DNA of 18,281 bases from contig DFPL01000322.1 of assembly GCA_002377245.1 (NCBI GenBank), positions 15,599 to 33,879 of the forward strand. Reading direction: 5' to 3'. This stretch comes from Enterobacteriaceae bacterium UBA3516. Its GTDB lineage: Bacteria; Pseudomonadota; Gammaproteobacteria; Enterobacterales; Enterobacteriaceae. Shown piece by piece: positions 15,052 to 18,281 of this stretch. The notes under the pieces are model-generated. The model was given only the letters and a program-made list of their open reading frames with translations, did no database searches and had not been told where the DNA came from. How positions within the stretch are numbered: position 1 is the first letter of the stretch; each line of letters opens with the position of its first letter. The position numbers and the translations under genes were made by a program.

Positions 15052-15903
15052 ATGGCTGAAATTACCGCATCCCTGGTAAAAGAGCTGCGCGAGCGTACTG
15101 GCGCAGGCATGATGGATTGCAAAAAAGCACTGACTGAAGCTAACGGCGACATCGAGCTGGCAATCGAAAACATGCGTAAGTCCGGTGCTATCAAAGCAGC
15201 GAAAAAAGCAGGCAACGTTGCTGCTGACGGCGTGATCATCACTAAGATCGACGGTACCTACGGCATCATTCTGGAAGTAAACTGCCAGACTGACTTCGTT
15301 GCGAAAGATGGCGGTTTCCAGGCATTTGCTAACAAAGTTCTGGACGCAGCTGTTGCTGGCAAAATCACTGACGTTGAAGTTCTGAAAGCACAGTTCGAAG
15401 AAGAACGTGTCGCGCTGGTTGCTAAAATCGGTGAGAACATCAACATCCGTCGTGTTGCTGCTCTGGAAGGCGAAGTGCTGGGTTCTTACCTGCACGGTGC
15501 GCGCATCGGTGTTCTGGTTGCGGCTAAAGGCGCTGATGAAGAGCTGGTTAAACAGCTGGCAATGCACATCGCTGCAAGCAAACCTGAATTCGTTAAACCG
15601 GAAGACGTGTCTGCTGAAGTTGTTGAGAAAGAGTTCCAGGTTCAGCTGGACATCGCCATGCAGTCTGGCAAGCCGAAAGAAATCGCAGAGAAAATGGTTG
15701 AAGGCCGCATGAAGAAATTCACCGGCGAAGTTTCTCTGACCGGCCAGCCTTTCGTTATGGATCCGAGCAAAACTGTTGCTCAGCTGCTGAAAGAGCACAA
15801 CGCTGACGTGACTAACTTCATCCGCTTCGAAGTGGGTGAAGGTATCGAGAAAGTTGAGACTGACTTCGCAGCAGAAGTTGCTGCAATGTCCAAGCAGTCT
15901 TAA
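15052..15903 (+). CDS. tsf: Elongation factor Ts
   Basis: EF-Ts is the guanine nucleotide exchange factor for EF-Tu. The 283-residue product matches E. coli length. It has the N-terminal UBA-like domain (MAEITASLVKELRERTGAGMMDCKKAL) and the Thr80-Asp81-Phe82 motif (NCQTDFVAKD) that wedges into the EF-Tu Mg-binding site. The core repeats and the coiled-coil region follow (about 170-230, PEDVSAEVVEKEFQVQLDIAMQSGKPKEIAEKMVEGRMKKF). Codon bias is strong, as in rpsB. GAGG lies eight bases before the ATG. It is translated from the rpsB transcript past a partial terminator and ends at a strong terminator. Confidence 0.98.
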   Translation: MAEITASLVKELRERTGAGMMDCKKALTEANGDIELAIENMRKSGAIKAAKKAGNVAADGVIITKIDGTYGIILEVNCQTDFVAKDGGFQAFANKVLDAAVAGKITDVEVLKAQFEEERVALVAKIGENINIRRVAALEGEVLGSYLHGARIGVLVAAKGADEELVKQLAMHIAASKPEFVKPEDVSAEVVEKEFQVQLDIAMQSGKPKEIAEKMVEGRMKKFTGEVSLTGQPFVMDPSKTVAQLLKEHNADVTNFIRFEVGEGIEKVETDFAAEVAAMSKQS

Positions 15904-15910
15904 TAAAAAG

Positions 15911-15939
15911 AAGAAGCCGCCTGAGGGCGGCTTCTTTTT
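15911..15939 (+). terminator. Intrinsic terminator of the rpsB-tsf operon
   Basis: AAGAAGCCGCC (15911-15921) and GGCGGCTTCTT (15926-15936) form a perfect 11-bp stem with the stable loop TGAG and run into a T-tract (15935-15939). It begins seven bases after the tsf stop codon. Confidence 0.95.
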
Positions 15940-15970
15940 GCGCCCATCTTGTAAATTCAGTTAACCCTTA

Positions 15971-16000
15971 TAGTGGTTGCGCTGAAAAGCGACGTACAAT
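15971..16000 (+). promoter_or_regulatory. Weak candidate promoter of pyrH
   Basis: TACAAT at 15995-16000 is a good -10 element. TAGTGG at 15971-15976 stands 18 bases upstream but is a poor -35. A pyrH promoter is expected here because the tsf terminator lies directly upstream. Confidence 0.4.
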
Positions 16001-16049
16001 GTCGCCGGAATTAACTCATTTCAATCGTTGACAGTCTCAGGAAAGAAAC

Positions 16050-16775
16050 ATGGCTACCAATGCAAAACCCGTCTACAAACGTATTCTGCTTAAGCTGAGT
16101 GGTGAAGCTCTTCAGGGTACGGAAGGCTTCGGTATTGACGCAAGCATCCTTGATCGTATGGCTCAGGAAATCAAAGAACTGGTGGAACTGGGCATTCAGG
16201 TTGGTGTGGTGATTGGTGGCGGTAACCTGTTCCGTGGTGCAGGGCTCGCGAAAGCGGGTATGAACCGCGTTGTGGGCGACCACATGGGCATGCTGGCGAC
16301 TGTGATGAATGGTTTGGCCATGCGCGATGCGCTTCACCGCGCCTATGTGAACGCCCGCCTGATGTCCGCTATTCCATTGAATGGCGTGTGTGACAATTAC
16401 AGCTGGGCTGAAGCAATCAGCCTGCTGCGCAACAACCGCGTGGTTATCCTGAGCGCGGGGACAGGTAATCCGTTCTTTACCACCGACTCCGCAGCCTGTC
16501 TGCGCGGCATCGAAATTGAAGCCGATGTGGTACTGAAAGCGACCAAAGTGGATGGTGTCTTTACTGCCGATCCGGCAAAAGATCCTACTGCGACCATGTA
16601 CGAGCAACTCACCTATACCGAAGTGTTGGATAAAGAGCTGAAAGTCATGGATTTGGCTGCATTTACGCTGGCGCGTGACCATAAGTTGCCTATCCGTGTC
16701 TTCAACATGAACAAGCCTGGCGCGCTGCGCCGCGTTGTGATGGGCGAAAAAGAAGGCACGTTGATTACGGAATAA
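16050..16775 (+). CDS. pyrH: UMP kinase
   Basis: PyrH phosphorylates UMP to UDP, the entry to all pyrimidine nucleotides. It is essential, hexameric, activated by GTP and inhibited by UTP, and belongs to the amino-acid kinase family rather than the usual NMP kinases. The 241-residue product has the family length and landmarks: KRILLKLSGEAL at 10-21 (phosphate binding), IGGGNLFRG at 55-63 with Arg62, and Asp77 in VVGDHMGMLAT. It also has LSAGTGNPFFTTDSAACLRGIEIEADVVLKATKVDGVFTADP and the C-terminal FNMNKPGALRRVV. AGGA at 16039-16042 precedes the ATG by seven bases. It lies alone between the tsf terminator and frr. Confidence 0.97.
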   Translation: MATNAKPVYKRILLKLSGEALQGTEGFGIDASILDRMAQEIKELVELGIQVGVVIGGGNLFRGAGLAKAGMNRVVGDHMGMLATVMNGLAMRDALHRAYVNARLMSAIPLNGVCDNYSWAEAISLLRNNRVVILSAGTGNPFFTTDSAACLRGIEIEADVVLKATKVDGVFTADPAKDPTATMYEQLTYTEVLDKELKVMDLAAFTLARDHKLPIRVFNMNKPGALRRVVMGEKEGTLITE

Positions 16776-16811
16776 TTCCCGTAGGCAACAAATAAAGGTA
16801 AGATTCCGCTT

Positions 16812-16817
16812 TATAAT
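16812..16817 (+). promoter_or_regulatory. Candidate -10 element for frr
   Basis: A perfect TATAAT lies about 110 bases before the frr start, in the 151-bp gap after pyrH. No good -35 is seen 17 bases upstream (CAAATA), so the call rests on the -10 alone. No terminator separates pyrH from frr, so read-through from pyrH is also possible. Confidence 0.35.
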
Positions 16818-16926
16818 TTAGCGATTGTGGCAGGCATCTTTCACGGTGCCTTGTACCGAACGAGACTATACTCACCACACTGGTGATGTATGGTTTGCCC
16901 GAGACAAGTTTTCAAGGATTCGTAAC

Positions 16927-17484
16927 GTGATTAACGACATCAGAAAAGATGCTGAAGTACGCATGGAAAAATGCGTAGAAGCGTTCAAAACCCAAATCAG
17001 CAAAATTCGTACTGGCCGTGCTTCTCCAAGCCTGCTGGATGGCATCGTCGTGGAATACTACGGCACACCGACCCCGCTGCGTCAGCTGGCACAGGTCACG
17101 GTAGAAGATACCCGCACGCTGAAAATCAACGTATTCGACCGTTCAATGGGCCCGGCTGTTGAGAAGGCCATCATGGCCTCCGATTTAGGTCTGAACCCAA
17201 GCTCTGCGGGCACCGATATCCGCGTTCCGCTGCCAGCACTGACAGAAGAGCGTCGTAAGGACCTTATTAAAGTGGTTCGTGGTGAAGCAGAGCAGGGCCG
17301 TGTCTCCGTGCGTAACGTGCGTCGCGATGCAAACGACAAGGTAAAAGCGTTACTGAAAGATAAAGAAATCAGCGAAGATGACGATCGTCGTTCTCAAGAC
17401 GATGTCCAGAAACTGACTGACGCAGCAATCAAGAAAATTGATGCGGCGCTGGCAGATAAAGAAGCTGAACTGATGCAGTTCTAA
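16927..17484 (+). CDS. frr: Ribosome recycling factor
   Basis: RRF, with EF-G, splits post-termination ribosomes and is essential. The 185-residue product matches E. coli length. The long three-helix bundle is evident from INDIRKDAEVRMEKCVEAFKTQISKIRTGRASPSLLDGI and the C-terminal helix VKALLKDKEISEDDDRRSQDDVQKLTDAAIKKIDAALADKEAELMQF. The beta/alpha domain lies between (VEYYGTPTPLRQLAQVTVEDTRTLKINVFDRSM). The start was assigned to GTG at 16927, giving the family N-terminus, with AAGGA at 16914-16918 eight bases upstream. The frame stays open further upstream to 16825, but that extension has no similarity to the family. E. coli frr also begins with GTG. Confidence 0.96.
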   Translation: MINDIRKDAEVRMEKCVEAFKTQISKIRTGRASPSLLDGIVVEYYGTPTPLRQLAQVTVEDTRTLKINVFDRSMGPAVEKAIMASDLGLNPSSAGTDIRVPLPALTEERRKDLIKVVRGEAEQGRVSVRNVRRDANDKVKALLKDKEISEDDDRRSQDDVQKLTDAAIKKIDAALADKEAELMQF

Positions 17485-17498
17485 GACTGCTATCCATT

Positions 17499-17552
17499 AA
17501 AACGCCGTACAGAGAGCTGCCATGCGGCTTTGCTGACGGCGTTTTGCTTTTT
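17499..17552 (+). terminator. Two-level hairpin terminator between frr and dxr
   Basis: AAAACGCCGT (17499-17508) pairs perfectly with ACGGCGTTTT (17536-17545). Nested inside, AGCTGC and GCGGCT form a second 6-bp stem (one G-U) around CAT. T-rich sequence GTTTTGCTTTTT follows. It should end frr transcripts, which implies a dxr promoter inside or after it or partial read-through. Confidence 0.75.
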
Positions 17553-17577
17553 ATCCGCGCAATAGTGTGAGCGTTTC

Positions 17578-18281
17578 ATGAAGCATATAACCCTTCTGGG
17601 CTCAACAGGTTCTATTGGTTGCAGCACGCTCGATGTGGTTCGCCACAATCCCGACCGTTTTTCCGTCACGGCTCTCGTTGCTGGTAAAAATGTTGCTCGT
17701 ATGGTTGAACAGTGCCTGGAGTTCAGGCCGCGTTTCGCCGTGATGGATGATGAAGCCAGCGCGCGCGAATTGCGTACCACATTGCAGCAGCACAATAGCG
17801 GTACAGAAGTGATGAGCGGTCAACAGGCTGCCTGCGAAATGGCTGCGCTTGATGATGTTGATCAGGTCATGGCGGCGATTGTGGGGGCTGCCGGTCTGGT
17901 ACCGACCCTTGCTGCCATTCGTGCCGGCAAAACCGTACTGCTCGCCAATAAAGAATCTCTGGTGACCTGTGGTCGTCTTTTTATGGAGGCGGTGCAGGCG
18001 AGTGGGGCGCAGCTTCTTCCGGTAGATAGCGAACATAACGCTATTTTTCAGAGTTTGCCGGAAACAATTCAACACAACCTGGGGTACGCTGATTTAGAGC
18101 AGAACGGCGTAATGTCGATTTTGCTTACCGGGTCAGGTGGCCCATTTCGAGAGACGCCTTTGTCTGAACTGGCCGCAATGACGCCGGATCAGGCTTGCCG
18201 CCATCCGAACTGGTCAATGGGACGAAAAATCTCCGTTGATTCAGCCACCATGATGAACAAAGGTCTGGAATACATTGAAGC
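17578..18281 (+). CDS. dxr: 1-deoxy-D-xylulose 5-phosphate reductoisomerase, 5' part
   Basis: Dxr (IspC) converts DXP to methylerythritol 4-phosphate with NADPH, the committed step of the MEP isoprenoid pathway. The window holds the first 234 codons; the gene is cut by the right edge and is otherwise intact. Visible features, in numbering equal to E. coli, are the NADPH-binding GSTGSIG at 8-14, LLANKESLV near 120-128, and the metal and substrate residues in PVDSEHNAIF (Asp150, Glu152). SGGPFRE, HPNW (His209) and MMNKGLE (Asn227, Lys228, Glu231) follow, ending at Glu234. The start ATG has no strong ribosome binding site (GTGAG is the nearest). It lies 93 bases after frr, beyond a two-level hairpin. 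Confidence 0.96.
   Translation, partial: MKHITLLGSTGSIGCSTLDVVRHNPDRFSVTALVAGKNVARMVEQCLEFRPRFAVMDDEASARELRTTLQQHNSGTEVMSGQQAACEMAALDDVDQVMAAIVGAAGLVPTLAAIRAGKTVLLANKESLVTCGRLFMEAVQASGAQLLPVDSEHNAIFQSLPETIQHNLGYADLEQNGVMSILLTGSGGPFRETPLSELAAMTPDQACRHPNWSMGRKISVDSATMMNKGLEYIE

Noticed and set aside
14536..15798. A 420-codon open frame on the minus strand across rpsB and tsf.
   Set aside because: Its codons align exactly with those of rpsB and tsf. Minus-strand stops in this frame arise only opposite TTA, CTA or TCA, codons avoided in highly expressed genes; it ends at the one TCA serine codon of rpsB at 14536. The Asn/Phe/Gln-rich product is a shadow of codon bias.
15977..16000. TTGCGC as the pyrH -35 element.
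   Set aside because: Its spacing to TACAAT is only 12 bases, too short for a sigma-70 promoter.
1..18281. Possible mobile element, phage, CRISPR or novel defence cassette.
   Set aside because: Every long open frame is either a known housekeeping gene in the conserved K-12 order or a shadow. There are no transposase or integrase motifs, direct-repeat arrays, tRNA attachment sites or blocks of unusual composition.

Overview
The window is a stretch of core chromosome from a gamma-proteobacterium of the family Enterobacteriaceae. Nearly every protein is close to its Escherichia coli K-12 counterpart in length, and active-site residues fall at or within a few positions of the E. coli numbering. 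Gene order follows the K-12 hemL-to-dxr region. Sequence divergence and the CCCTCTCCC/GGGAGAGGG type intergenic repeats suggest an Enterobacter/Klebsiella/Citrobacter-like genus rather than E. coli itself, but the genus cannot be fixed by eye.

Layout. (1) 1-85: a repeat remnant downstream of hemL. (2) 86-4080: hemL (-) diverges from erpA (+), which converges on the leftward cluster mtnN-btuF-trIC(yadS). A short bidirectional terminator separates erpA from trIC. (3) 4189-8596: the rightward genes dgt, degP and cdaR. degP has a recognisable sigma-E promoter and a probable CpxR box; cdaR has a 16-bp perfect palindrome and a CRP-like site upstream. (4) 8697-13808: the leftward genes map, glnD, dapD and yaeH. 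(5) 13809-18281: the rightward translation and essential-gene block rpsB-tsf-pyrH-frr-dxr. It starts with a strong promoter having a GC-rich discriminator and a structured S2-binding type leader; dxr runs off the right edge.

Functions. hemL makes 5-aminolevulinate for haem and corrinoids. erpA delivers Fe-S clusters. btuF binds vitamin B12 in the periplasm. mtnN recycles S-adenosylmethionine by-products. dgt hydrolyses dGTP. degP handles periplasmic protein quality control. cdaR controls sugar diacid use. dapD makes lysine and peptidoglycan precursors. glnD senses nitrogen. map, rpsB, tsf and frr serve translation. pyrH makes UDP. dxr starts isoprenoid synthesis.

I see no prophage, insertion sequence, CRISPR array, tRNA, rRNA or unknown gene cassette, and no candidate for a novel multi-gene system. 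The points worth a second look are small: the absence of clcA (between hemL and erpA) and yaeI (between yaeH and dapD) compared with K-12, four related intergenic repeats, the cdaR palindrome, and the RNA structures around rpsB and tsf.
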